A DNA stretch of 64,000 bases from Microbacterium kyungheense (GTDB taxonomy: Bacteria; Actinomycetota; Actinomycetes; Actinomycetales; Microbacteriaceae). The stretch is taken from NCBI RefSeq assembly GCF_006783905.1, contig NZ_VFPE01000002.1, forward strand, positions 186,001-250,000, in the 5' to 3' direction. The notes under the pieces were generated by a model. The model was not told the DNA's origin and did no database searches. It saw only the letters and a program-made list of their open reading frames with translations. This document shows positions 16,861 to 25,606 of this stretch, one piece after another. Numbering within the stretch: position 1 is the first letter of the stretch; each line of letters opens with the position of its first letter. A program made the position numbers and the translations under genes.

Positions 16861-19800
16861 ATGGGCTTCAACAACCCCGGGGTGTCGTGGTCCGAGATGG
16901 AGCGCGTGCTGTCGGGCCGTCGCCGGCCCGGCGGTCCGCCGGTGGGCGCGGACGGCGGCGACAGCCCGGCGTGGTCGCACAAGCGCGGTCCTTACGTCGC
17001 CCCCGAGATCGAGCGTCCGGCCGATGCCATCCCGTACGCCGAGCTGCACGCGCATTCGTCGTACTCGTTCCTCGACGGGGCGTCGTCGCCCGAAGAGCTG
17101 GCAGAAGAAGCAGAGCGTCTGGGGCTGCACGCCCTGGCGGTGACCGACCACGACGGCTTCTACGGCATCGTGCGGTTCGCCGAGGCGGCCGAGGCGCTGC
17201 AGCTGAACACCGTGTTCGGCGCAGAGCTGTCGCTCGAGCTGCCGAAGCCGCAGAACGGCGAGGCCGATCCGGTCGGCGCGCACCTGCTGGTGCTCGCGCG
17301 CGGCGAAGAGGGGTACCACCGGCTGGCCGGCGCGATCACGCACGCCCAGCTGCAGGGAGCCGAGAAGGGGCGCCCGGTCTACGACCTCGACGAGCTGGCC
17401 GCGCAGGCGGACGGCCACTGGGCCGTGCTCACCGGCTGCCGCAAGGGGACGGTGCGGCGTGCGCTCGCGTCGGCGTCCGGAACGGCGGGGGCGGATGCCG
17501 CAGCCGTCGAGCTCGACCGGCTCGTGACGCTGTTCGGCCGCGACGCCGTGCACGTCGAGCTCATCGACCACGGCAATCCGCTCGACTCCCGTGACAACGA
17601 CGTGCTGGCCGGGCTCGCGCGGGAGCGGGGACTGCCGCTGCTGGCCACCAACAACGTGCACTACGCGATGCCGAAGCGGCAGCTGCTGGCCGCGGCGGTC
17701 GCGGCGGTGCGCGCGAACCGCGGGCTCGACGAGCTCGACGGCTGGCTGCCCGCCCACGCCGGCGCGCACCTGCGGTCGGGGGCCGAGATGGCGGAGCGGT
17801 TCGTGCGGTTCCCCGACGCCGTGGCGCGTACGGTGACGCTGGCCGACGAGCTCGCCTTCTCGCTGCGCAAGGCGAAGCCGGCACTGCCGAAGCAGAAGGT
17901 GCCCGAGGGGCACACTCCGATGTCGTGGCTGCGCAAGCTCGTGTGGGACGCGGTGCCGCGCAAGTACCCGAACCTGACCGACGAGAACCGAGCGCGCATC
18001 GAGAAGGAGCTCGGCGTCATCGAGATGAAGGACTTCCCGGGCTACTTCCTGATCGTCCACGGCATCGTCCAGTTCGCCCGGAGCCGGGGCATCCTCTGCC
18101 AGGGCCGGGGGTCCGCCGCCAACAGCGCCGTCTGCTACCTGCTGGACATCACCGCGGTCGACGCGATCGGGTACGACCTGCCGTTCGAGCGGTTCCTCTC
18201 GAGCCTGCGCGAGGAGGAGCCCGACATCGACGTCGACTTCGACTCCGACCGTCGTGAAGAGGTGATCCAGTGGGTCTACCGGGAGTACGGGCGCGACCGT
18301 GCGGCGCAGGTCGCGAACGTCATCCAGTACCGGCCCAAGAACGCCGTGCGCGACATGGCGAAGGCGCTCGGCCATTCGCCGGGACAGCAGGACGCGTGGT
18401 CCAAGCAGATCGAGGGCTGGGGCGCGCTGCTCGAGACCGGTGCGGGTCACGACATCCCGGATCAGGTGCTGGAGTTCGCCGGCGAGCTGCTGAAGGCTCC
18501 TCGGCATCTCGGCATCCACTCCGGAGGGATGGTGCTGACCGACCGGCCGGTGGGAGAAGTCGTGCCGATCGAGCATGCCCGCATGGAGAACCGCACCGTG
18601 ATCCAGTGGGACAAGGACGACGCCGCCTGGATGGGGCTGGTCAAGTTCGACCTGCTGGGACTCGGGATGCTGGCGGCCCTGCAGTACTGCTTCGACATGA
18701 TCCGCGCCTCGACGGGCGAGGACTGGGAGCTGTCGACCATCCCGAAAGAAGAGAAGGCGGTCTACGACATGCTGTGCCGCGCGGATGCGGTGGGCGTGTT
18801 CCAGGTGGAGTCGCGCGCGCAGATGGGGCTGCTCCCGCGGCTGCAGCCGCGGGAGTTCTACGACCTCGCGATCGAGATCGCGCTCATCCGTCCCGGGCCG
18901 ATCCAGGGCGGCGCGGTGCACCCGTTCGTGCGGCGAAAGCTCGGCCAGGATCCCGTCACGTATCCGCACGAGAAGCTCAAGCCGGTGCTGGAGCGCACGC
19001 TCGGGATCCCGGTGTTCCAGGAGCAGCTCATGCAGATGGGCATGGTCATCGGCGGGCTGAACGGCGAGGACGCCGACCTGCTGCGCCGCGCGATGGGTTC
19101 CAAGCGCGGGGTCGAGAAGATCGAGTCGCTGCGCGAGAAGCTCTACGACGGCATGGAAGAGAACGGCCTGGTGGGGGATGCCGCCGACGCGATCTACGCC
19201 AAGATCCAGGCGTTCGCGAACTTCGGGTTCGCCGAGTCGCATTCGCTGTCGTTCGCGCTGCTCGTGTACGCGAGCTCGTGGATCAAGCTGCACTACCCGG
19301 GCGCCTTCCTCGCCGGTCTGCTGCGGGCGCAGCCGATGGGCTTCTACTCGCCCGCCACCCTGGTCGCCGACGCCCGCCGCCACGGGGTCGACGTGCGCCG
19401 CCCCGACCTGCACGCGTCGGGCGTCGAGGCGGTGCTGGAACCGGTGGCCGGCATCCGGTCGTCGAGCGAGCTTGCGAGTCGAAACGCCGAGGCTCCGGCC
19501 GGCCTCGACTCATGCCTGCAGCGCGAACAGCCGCCGGTGGGGAAGTTCGACCTGGACGCCCCCGACGAGTCGGCGGCGCATCGCCGCGACGGCGGATTCG
19601 CGGTGCGGCTGGGGCTGGCAGGCGTGAAGGGGATCGGCGCGGCGGTCGCGCAGCGCATCGTCGATGCACGGGACGCCGCGGGAGAGTTCCGCGATCTGCG
19701 CGACCTGGTGCGTCGCACCAGCATCACCGCCGCGCAGGTCGAGGCGCTCGCGACCGCGGGGGTGTTCGAGTGCCTCGGCATCAGCCGGCGCGAGGCGATC

Positions 19801-20301
19801 TGGCTGGCGGGCTCGGCGGCGCAGGATCGTCCCGAGTTCCTGCCCGATTCGCTCATCGCGGTGCAGCCGCCGTTGTTCCCCGACCCGACGAGCTACGAGC
19901 GGCTCGCCGCGGACCTGTGGGCGACGGGCATCTCGACCGACGACCATCCGCTGACCCACTACCGTTCCGGCCTGGACGCCAGGGGAGTGCTGACCTCGCG
20001 CGAGCTGCGCACGTACGAGACCGGTCGCCGGGTCGAGGTGGCGGGACTCGTGACGCACCGGCAGCGTCCGGCGACGGCATCCGGGATCACCTTCATCAAT
20101 CTTGAGGACGAGCACGGTCTCGTCAACATCGTGTGCTCGATCGGGGTCTGGAACCGCTACCGCCGTGTCGTGCGGGATTCGCCCGCGCTCATCGTCCGCG
20201 GCCTGCTCGAGCGATCGGTCGAAGGAGTGACCAACCTCGTTGCCGACGCCTTCGAGGATCTCCGCGTCGAGGTGCAGCACCGGGCGCGAGACTTCCGGTG
20301 A
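16861..20301 (+). CDS. dnaE2: error-prone DNA polymerase III alpha subunit DnaE2
   Basis: This 1146-residue C-family polymerase carries out damage-induced error-prone synthesis. An N-terminal PHP domain starts at AELHAHSSYSFLDGASSPEE. The polymerase catalytic motif EEPDIDVDFDSDRR is near residue 455, and an OB-fold region with RRVEVAGLVTHRQRPATASG lies near the C-terminus. Length and order fit actinobacterial DnaE2. About residues 866-890 (SSSELASRNAEAPAGLD and flanks) look like an in-frame insertion encoded by an interspersed repeat (see 19457). It is last in the SOS operon with imuA and imuB. Confidence 0.95.
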   Translation: MGFNNPGVSWSEMERVLSGRRRPGGPPVGADGGDSPAWSHKRGPYVAPEIERPADAIPYAELHAHSSYSFLDGASSPEELAEEAERLGLHALAVTDHDGFYGIVRFAEAAEALQLNTVFGAELSLELPKPQNGEADPVGAHLLVLARGEEGYHRLAGAITHAQLQGAEKGRPVYDLDELAAQADGHWAVLTGCRKGTVRRALASASGTAGADAAAVELDRLVTLFGRDAVHVELIDHGNPLDSRDNDVLAGLARERGLPLLATNNVHYAMPKRQLLAAAVAAVRANRGLDELDGWLPAHAGAHLRSGAEMAERFVRFPDAVARTVTLADELAFSLRKAKPALPKQKVPEGHTPMSWLRKLVWDAVPRKYPNLTDENRARIEKELGVIEMKDFPGYFLIVHGIVQFARSRGILCQGRGSAANSAVCYLLDITAVDAIGYDLPFERFLSSLREEEPDIDVDFDSDRREEVIQWVYREYGRDRAAQVANVIQYRPKNAVRDMAKALGHSPGQQDAWSKQIEGWGALLETGAGHDIPDQVLEFAGELLKAPRHLGIHSGGMVLTDRPVGEVVPIEHARMENRTVIQWDKDDAAWMGLVKFDLLGLGMLAALQYCFDMIRASTGEDWELSTIPKEEKAVYDMLCRADAVGVFQVESRAQMGLLPRLQPREFYDLAIEIALIRPGPIQGGAVHPFVRRKLGQDPVTYPHEKLKPVLERTLGIPVFQEQLMQMGMVIGGLNGEDADLLRRAMGSKRGVEKIESLREKLYDGMEENGLVGDAADAIYAKIQAFANFGFAESHSLSFALLVYASSWIKLHYPGAFLAGLLRAQPMGFYSPATLVADARRHGVDVRRPDLHASGVEAVLEPVAGIRSSSELASRNAEAPAGLDSCLQREQPPVGKFDLDAPDESAAHRRDGGFAVRLGLAGVKGIGAAVAQRIVDARDAAGEFRDLRDLVRRTSITAAQVEALATAGVFECLGISRREAIWLAGSAAQDRPEFLPDSLIAVQPPLFPDPTSYERLAADLWATGISTDDHPLTHYRSGLDARGVLTSRELRTYETGRRVEVAGLVTHRQRPATASGITFINLEDEHGLVNIVCSIGVWNRYRRVVRDSPALIVRGLLERSVEGVTNLVADAFEDLRVEVQHRARDFR
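19457..19510. repeat. REP-like interspersed repeat inside dnaE2
   Basis: GGTCGTCGAGCGAGC followed by TTGCGAGTCGAAACGCC resembles a common microbacterial intergenic repeat of the form GTCGTTGAGCGAGC...GAGTCGAAACG. Part of it is mirrored by CCTCGACTC at 19502. It is in frame with dnaE2. The same core (GGTCGTTGAGCGAGC) recurs at 25614. Confidence 0.55.
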
Positions 20302-20310
20302 GCCCGCCGT

Positions 20311-20529
20311 TCAGCGCGTCGGCGGATCCTGCTCGTCGGTGATGGCGCCGGTCGGCTCCGCATCCTGCACGACGTGGTGGACGCCGAGATCGTCGGCGAC
20401 GAGGCGCCCGGCCTCCACGGCCTCCTCCTTGCTGGCGAAGCTCTGCGAGAGTTCGGGATGCCCCTCGACATGGTTCTCCCACTGCCCGCGGTTGGAGCGG
20501 GTCACGACAGGGGCCGCCTCGGTCGTCAT
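20311..20529 (-). CDS. DUF2188-like small protein
   Basis: The product is 72 residues. The core GQWENHVEGHPELSQSFASKEEAVEAGR matches the pattern of DUF2188 proteins (a short beta-sheet with a W..K/N...G segment followed by a helix). The function of this family is unknown. It is convergent with dnaE2, with the stops 9 bp apart. A GGAGGACAC ribosome site precedes the ATG at 20529. The C-terminal 20 residues are acidic and probably disordered. Confidence 0.7.
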   Translation of the reverse strand: MTTEAAPVVTRSNRGQWENHVEGHPELSQSFASKEEAVEAGRLVADDLGVHHVVQDAEPTGAITDEQDPPTR

Positions 20530-20562
20530 GTGTCCTCCTTGTTCACGGACAAGCTGCCAGGC

Positions 20563-20892
20563 TCAGAGGTCCCCGTCCCACGGGGACGGGTTGGTGGGTT
20601 CGACGTCGAACGCGGCCGTCGGATGCAGCCGGCGCTGGATCCCGTTCAGCCGCGTCACGGTGGCGTCGTCGATCACTTCGTCGGCGTCGGTCGTGACGTG
20701 ATGGGCGAGCATCTGACTTGCCGGACCGATCAGCAGAAGCACTCCACCGACCGAACCGTCGTCGTTCAGGGTGGGGATGGACACCGTCTCGGCCTCGCCG
20801 ACATCGGCGAGCGCCTGGCATGTGGCCAGCAATGCTGCGGCGATGTCGTCCCCCGTGACGAACTCGCTTCCTGCGTAGATGACCTTCTTCAC
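20563..20892 (-). CDS. small hypothetical protein
   Basis: This 109-residue protein has no family I recognise. It begins with a GTG at 20890-20892 preceded by AGAAAGGG; the longer frame upstream overlaps a hairpin and has no homology. The core VIYAGSEFVTGDDIAAALLATC and GGVLLLIGPASQMLAHHV suggests a compact alpha/beta fold. It is on the same strand as the DUF2188 gene (33 bp between them), so both may be co-transcribed. Confidence 0.6.
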   Translation of the reverse strand: MKKVIYAGSEFVTGDDIAAALLATCQALADVGEAETVSIPTLNDDGSVGGVLLLIGPASQMLAHHVTTDADEVIDDATVTRLNGIQRRLHPTAAFDVEPTNPSPWDGDL

Positions 20893-20989
20893 AGTGCCCT
20901 TTCTACCCACGATCTCGCGATGGGGCTCCGGGGTTGCGGCATCCGGATGAAGCGGGTACAGCGCACCGTCACGAAGCCCCAGCGCTCGG

Positions 20990-21012
20990 CCGCGATCTGT
21001 AAAGGATCGCGG
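20990..21012 (-). terminator. hairpin after the XRE-cupin gene
   Basis: CCGCGATC-N7-GATCGCGG forms an 8-bp stem just past the XRE-cupin stop. There is no U-run, so it may only protect the mRNA end. Confidence 0.4.
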
Positions 21013-21022
21013 CAGAGGCGAC

Positions 21023-21586
21023 TCAGGCAGGCGCGACGACCACGACGTAGGTGCACTCCTCGTCATCGGCGTTCTCGTAGGTGCACTCGGCGGGCCGGCC
21101 GAGAATGAGGCGGTCGCCCGCCGAGAGTCGGTGCACACGGTCGCCCTCGTGGAATGTCAGAACTCCGTCCGCGACCCAGATCAGATGGCGGCTGAACGCG
21201 TAGGTGGCCGCCGGGTAGGTGACCCGTGCACGCGGCGGCAGTGTCACTTCGGTCACATCGACGGGGAAGGCGGGCGCAGCAGCGACCTGGCGGCGGCGGT
21301 ACCCGGTCGCCGGGTCCGTCCAGCCGGCGCGGTCACCCTCGCGCAGCAGACCGCTTTCGGGCGTCGTCGCCCGGCTCAGAAGGCTCGAGATGCTCAGCCC
21401 GAGCGCGCCGGCCAGCTTTCCGAGGAGCGCCGCGGTGGGGCTGCTCGCGCCGCGTTCGATGCGGTCGATCATGGCGCGAGAGACTCCGGAGGCGGTGGCG
21501 AGGTCACTGCCCGACCATCCCCGGCGTTCGCGTGCGTCGCGGACGGCGGAGCCGACGTCGAAGGTGTCGTCTAATATCTGCGACAT
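21023..21586 (-). CDS. XRE-family regulator with cupin domain
   Basis: This 187-residue protein has an N-terminal helix-turn-helix (GSDLATASGVSRAMIDRIERGASSP) at residues 20-70 and a C-terminal cupin from about 105 (VTLPPRARVTYPAATYAFSRHLIWVADGVLTF). Such regulators bind a small ligand in the cupin. It is divergent from a GNAT acetyltransferase with only 17 bp between the starts, so it almost certainly regulates that gene and itself. The ATG at 21584-21586 was chosen; the longer frame runs antisense into the acetyltransferase. Confidence 0.88.
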   Translation of the reverse strand: MSQILDDTFDVGSAVRDARERRGWSGSDLATASGVSRAMIDRIERGASSPTAALLGKLAGALGLSISSLLSRATTPESGLLREGDRAGWTDPATGYRRRQVAAAPAFPVDVTEVTLPPRARVTYPAATYAFSRHLIWVADGVLTFHEGDRVHRLSAGDRLILGRPAECTYENADDEECTYVVVVAPA

Positions 21587-21599
21587 CCGTCTACTATAT
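21568..21599. promoter_or_regulatory. direct-repeat operator in the XRE/GNAT divergent spacer
   Basis: CGTCTAATAT and CGTCTACTAT start 20 bp apart, two helical turns, and overlap possible -10 sequences (TAATAT, TATATT). This fits binding of the XRE regulator dimer to both promoters. Confidence 0.45.
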
Positions 21600-21603
21600 T
21601 GCG

Positions 21604-22101
21604 ATGACCTCTCTGCGCGCCGCCGACGACCGTGACCTCGACGCCATCCTCGCCATCCACAACGACGCCATCGCACACTCACGCGCGATCTGGACCGATG
21701 CGCTCGTGGATCGCCGGGAGCGCGAGCAGTGGCTGGCGGCCCGCCGCGAGGTGGGGCATCCTGTCGTCGTCGCGGAGGTCGATGGCGTCGTCGCGGGGTA
21801 CGCGACCTACGGGCCGTGGCGTCTGAAATCGGGTTACCGCTACACCGTCGAGGATTCGATCTATCTCGACCGCGCGTTCCGCGGGCAGGGGATCGGCGGC
21901 CTGCTGCTGGGCGAGATCATCCGGATCGCCCGCGAAAGAGGCCTGCGCGTGATGATCGCAGACATCGAGGCGGGCAACACCGCGTCGATCCGGCTGCACG
22001 AGCGCTTCGGCTTCACTCACGCGGGACTGCTGCGGGGGATCGGCACGAAGTTCGATGAGCGACTCGACCTGGCCATCCTGGAGCTTCCGCTCGACAGCTG
22101 A
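21604..22101 (+). CDS. GNAT acetyltransferase, phosphinothricin-acetyltransferase-like
   Basis: This 165-residue enzyme of the Pat/Bar-like GNAT branch has RAADDRDLDAILAIHNDAI at the N-terminus, the acetyl-CoA loop RAFRGQGIGGLLLGEI at about residue 95-110, and the C-terminal IEAGNTASIRLHERFGF. These enzymes acetylate amino groups of glutamine-synthetase inhibitors, methionine sulfone or related amino acids. There is no ribosome site before the ATG at 21604. It is divergent from and probably controlled by the XRE-cupin regulator. Confidence 0.88.
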   Translation: MTSLRAADDRDLDAILAIHNDAIAHSRAIWTDALVDRREREQWLAARREVGHPVVVAEVDGVVAGYATYGPWRLKSGYRYTVEDSIYLDRAFRGQGIGGLLLGEIIRIARERGLRVMIADIEAGNTASIRLHERFGFTHAGLLRGIGTKFDERLDLAILELPLDS

Positions 22102-22120
22102 CGCCGCCTACGGTGAGACC

Positions 22121-22579
22121 GTGCTGTTCGATGCTGACGATCCGGCCGGGGTCGCTCACGCCCTGACCAGCGAGAACTCCTACCTCACGCTCGCGACGGT
22201 CGGGAGCGACGATGGGCCGTGGGCATCGCCGGTGTGGTTTGCTGCGCGGGGGCTCGAGCTCTTCGTCTGGGCGTCGAAGCCCGGGGCGCGACATTCCCGC
22301 CACATCGCGGAGAACCCGCGCGTCTCTCTCGTGATCTTCGATTCGCGCCAGTCGCCCGGGGCCGGAAGCGCGCTGTACGCGTCCGCTGCGGCCGGCCTCG
22401 TCGATGACGCGGGGTTCGACGAGGCACTGCAGATCTACAACGCACGGTCGCGCGAGCGCGGTCTGAGCGAGTGGGATGCCGTCGACCTGCGCGCTCCCGC
22501 CCGCCACCGTCTCTACACCGCCGTCGCCGATGAGGTGTTCGTCCTCGACGACCACGACGAGCGGGTACGCGTGCGCTGA
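22121..22579 (+). CDS. pyridoxamine 5'-phosphate oxidase family protein
   Basis: This 152-residue split-barrel flavin-binding type protein has YLTLATVGSDDGPWASPVWFAA and LFVWASKPGARHSRHIAENPRVSLVIF, typical of the PPOX/Rv1155-like group. It may bind FMN or F420; the true substrate is unclear. The start is taken as GTG 22121, after GGTGAGACC, because homology begins a few residues in; an ATG 66 bp upstream would overlap the acetyltransferase. Its 3' end overlaps the convergent epimerase gene by 67 bp. Confidence 0.8.
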   Translation: MLFDADDPAGVAHALTSENSYLTLATVGSDDGPWASPVWFAARGLELFVWASKPGARHSRHIAENPRVSLVIFDSRQSPGAGSALYASAAAGLVDDAGFDEALQIYNARSRERGLSEWDAVDLRAPARHRLYTAVADEVFVLDDHDERVRVR

Positions 22580-23574
22580 CGTCGCGCCATCGCGGTGCGG
22601 TCGCGCACGTCGGCGACGGCGGACGCGAGGTCGGGGTGGGTGAAGACAAAACCCGCGTCGAGGAGCTTCTCGGGCAGCACCCACCGGCTCTTGAGCACCA
22701 GTTCGGGTTCGGTGCGCGCCACCCACATCCCCGCCTCGAGCAGGAGCCGGGTCGAGGGAACGCCGATCGGCGTGCCGACGGCATGGCGGAGTGTGCGCAT
22801 GAGCGTGCGATTGTCGGACGGATGCGGCGACGCGAGGTTGATCGGGCCCGCCAGGGTCTCGTCGTCGCGGATGAATCCGATCGCCCGGACGGCGTCGTCG
22901 ACGTGGATCCAGCTCAACCGCTGGCGGCCGTGCGTCCGGTGCCACCGTGCGCACTGCGGGCCCGTCGGGTGGTCGCCGATGCCGCGGTACCGTCGGTGTG
23001 GCGGGCACCAGCCGTCGTACTGAGTGCCGCCCAGCCCGGCCCGGGCGAGCGCCAAAAGCACGCGGGTGGCAGGTCCGTCGCCGAGGACGATCGCCATGCG
23101 CAGCGCGGCTCGTCGCGTGCCCGGCAGCGAGCCCTCGAAGAACTCGCGTTCCCACGCGGCGGCGACGTCGACCGAGAATCCCGAGCCGATGTCGCCGGCG
23201 GACTCCGTCTGAGGGTGGTCCATCGCGTGGCGGTAGATCGTCGCCGTCGACGCGTTGATCCAGACCCGCGGAGGCTGCGCCGCCGCTGCGATCGCGGTCC
23301 GCAGCGCGCGCGTCGTGCGCACGCGGGACTCGAGGATCTCGAGCCGGTTGCGGTCGGTATAGCGGCAGTTCACGGATCGGCCGGCGAAGTTGAGCACGGC
23401 ATCGGCGCCGTCGACAGCTGCGAGGAGCGCGTCGGCGTCCGTCCAGCCGATCCCGCCGCTGCGCCCGACGGTGCGGACCTCGTATCCGTCCGCCCGGCAG
23501 GCGTCGGCGACCGCGCGTCCCACGAAGCCGCTCGCGCCGGCGATCACCGCGATCGGTCGTCCTTCTGCGTCCAT
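22513..23574 (-). CDS. NAD-dependent epimerase-like protein, YfcH/TIGR01777 type
   Basis: This 353-residue protein has an N-terminal Rossmann motif GASGFVGRAVAD at residues 11-22, then VLNFAGRSVNCRYTDRN and WINASTATIYRHAMD, typical of the TIGR01777 (SulA-like, not cell-division SulA) SDR family. The C-terminal DUF1731 part is seen at GMWVARTEPELVLKSRWVLP. The last 25 or so residues are low-complexity Arg/Ser and overlap the opposite gene, so the annotated C-terminus is atypical. The ATG at 23572-23574 was chosen over one 27 bp upstream. The substrate is unknown. Confidence 0.85.
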   Translation of the reverse strand: MDAEGRPIAVIAGASGFVGRAVADACRADGYEVRTVGRSGGIGWTDADALLAAVDGADAVLNFAGRSVNCRYTDRNRLEILESRVRTTRALRTAIAAAAQPPRVWINASTATIYRHAMDHPQTESAGDIGSGFSVDVAAAWEREFFEGSLPGTRRAALRMAIVLGDGPATRVLLALARAGLGGTQYDGWCPPHRRYRGIGDHPTGPQCARWHRTHGRQRLSWIHVDDAVRAIGFIRDDETLAGPINLASPHPSDNRTLMRTLRHAVGTPIGVPSTRLLLEAGMWVARTEPELVLKSRWVLPEKLLDAGFVFTHPDLASAVADVRDRTAMARRQRTRTRSSWSSRTNTSSATAV

Positions 23575-23593
23575 GGTTCGACCGTACACGTTT

Positions 23594-23607
23594 CTGAACA
23601 TGTTCAG
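23594..23607. promoter_or_regulatory. 14-bp palindrome in the divergent spacer
   Basis: CTGAACATGTTCAG is a perfect palindrome upstream of the epimerase gene. It resembles but does not match a LexA box (GAAC-N2-GTTC instead of N4). It may be an operator for an unknown repressor. Confidence 0.4.
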
Positions 23608-23656
23608 TAAATAGACGGCACGTCTGTAACGGCGCTCTTTTGATGCGACTGGAGGT

Positions 23657-23675
23657 ATAGGTTAGGCTTCCCTAA
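23657..23675 (+). promoter_or_regulatory. DtxR/IdeR iron box
   Basis: The 19-bp site ATAGGTTAGGCTTCCCTAA matches about 15 of 19 positions of the DtxR/IdeR consensus. It ends one base before the GTG start of the siderophore ATPase and must overlap the -10. A DtxR-type regulator gene is present at 10125. Confidence 0.85.
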
Positions 23676-23676
23676 C

Positions 23677-24534
<858 letters not shown>

Positions 24535-24571
24535 TCCGTTCCTGTCCGCACACCCCTCTGGAGTCCTCCCG

Positions 24572-25606
24572 ATGACCAAGTCCTTCGCTGCCCTCGCCGT
24601 TCTCGGCGCCCTCGCCCTCGCGCTCACCGCGTGCGGCACGACCTCGGTGCCCGCGTCGGCCGATGCCGATGCCGACACCGTGACGTCGACGGGGGTCGGC
24701 TGCGCGGACGACACGACCGCGACCTCGACGGACGCCGTGGAGGTCACCGACGCCTTCGGCCGCACCGTCTCGCTCGACCAGCCGGCCACGAAGGTCGCGG
24801 TGCTCGAATGGCAGCAGATCGAGGACGTCCTCTCGCTGTGCCTCACGCCGGTGGCGGTCGCGGACGCGGAGGGCTACCGCACGTGGGACACGGCCGAGGA
24901 GCTGCCCGAGAGCGTCGAGAGCGTCGGCACGCGTCAGGAGCCGAACCTCGACGCGCTGTTCGCCACCGAGCCCGACCTCGTCATCGTCGAGGCCTACACG
25001 CGTGACGACGAGATCATCGCGCAGCTCGAGAAGTACGGCGTGCCCGTGCTCGCGACGCTCGGCGCCGACGCCGCGGACCCGATCGGGCAGATGCTCGACA
25101 CGTTCGACCTCATCGCGCAGGCGACCGGTCGCACCGAGCGCGCGGACGTGGTGAAGGACGAGTTCGAGCAGCACCTCGCCGACGCCAAGGCCGAGGTCGA
25201 AGGAGCCGCCCCCGCGGTGACCGACTTCGTGTACTTCGACGGATGGGTCGACGGCGGCAACGTGTCGCTGCGTCCCTTCGGTCAGGGCTCGCTCATCGGC
25301 GAGCTCGGCGAGGAGCTCGGTCTCACCAACGCGTGGACCGGCGAGGTCGACCCGGCCTATGGCCTGGGCCAGACCGACATCGAGGGCATGACCACGATCG
25401 GCGACGCCAACCTGTTCTACACCGGCACGGTCGACCCCGACTCCGAGAGCTTCGTCGACGCCGCGGCCGAGAACCCCGCGTGGGCCTCGATCCCGGCTGT
25501 CGCCGAGAACCGTCTCGCTGCCTTCCCCGGCGGCATCTGGACGTTCGGCGGGCCGCGCTCGGCCGAGCAGATCATCGACGCCTACGTCGCCGCGATCACC
25601 CAGTGA
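24572..25606 (+). CDS. iron-siderophore binding lipoprotein (FecB/FepB type)
   Basis: This 344-residue periplasmic-binding-protein-like lipoprotein has a signal peptide with lipobox LTAC, Cys near residue 21, then an acidic Ala/Thr linker. The class III binding fold is seen from VEVTDAFGRTVSLDQPATKV onward, with LDALFATEPDLVIVE and the C-terminal FGGPRSAEQIIDAY. It captures a ferric-siderophore outside the membrane. It starts at ATG 24572 after TGGAGTCC. Its stop overlaps the GTG of the permease gene, so the two are translationally coupled. Confidence 0.9.
   Translation: MTKSFAALAVLGALALALTACGTTSVPASADADADTVTSTGVGCADDTTATSTDAVEVTDAFGRTVSLDQPATKVAVLEWQQIEDVLSLCLTPVAVADAEGYRTWDTAEELPESVESVGTRQEPNLDALFATEPDLVIVEAYTRDDEIIAQLEKYGVPVLATLGADAADPIGQMLDTFDLIAQATGRTERADVVKDEFEQHLADAKAEVEGAAPAVTDFVYFDGWVDGGNVSLRPFGQGSLIGELGEELGLTNAWTGEVDPAYGLGQTDIEGMTTIGDANLFYTGTVDPDSESFVDAAAENPAWASIPAVAENRLAAFPGGIWTFGGPRSAEQIIDAYVAAITQ

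Noticed and set aside
14419..19413. 1664-codon open frame on the minus strand
   Set aside because: It is the antisense shadow of imuA-imuB-dnaE2. The product is low-complexity Arg/His/Gln-rich, no ribosome site or family is seen, and high-G+C codon bias explains its length.
23594..23607. LexA box upstream of the epimerase
   Set aside because: The palindrome has GAAC-N2-GTTC spacing instead of GAAC-N4-GTTC, so it was not called an SOS site.
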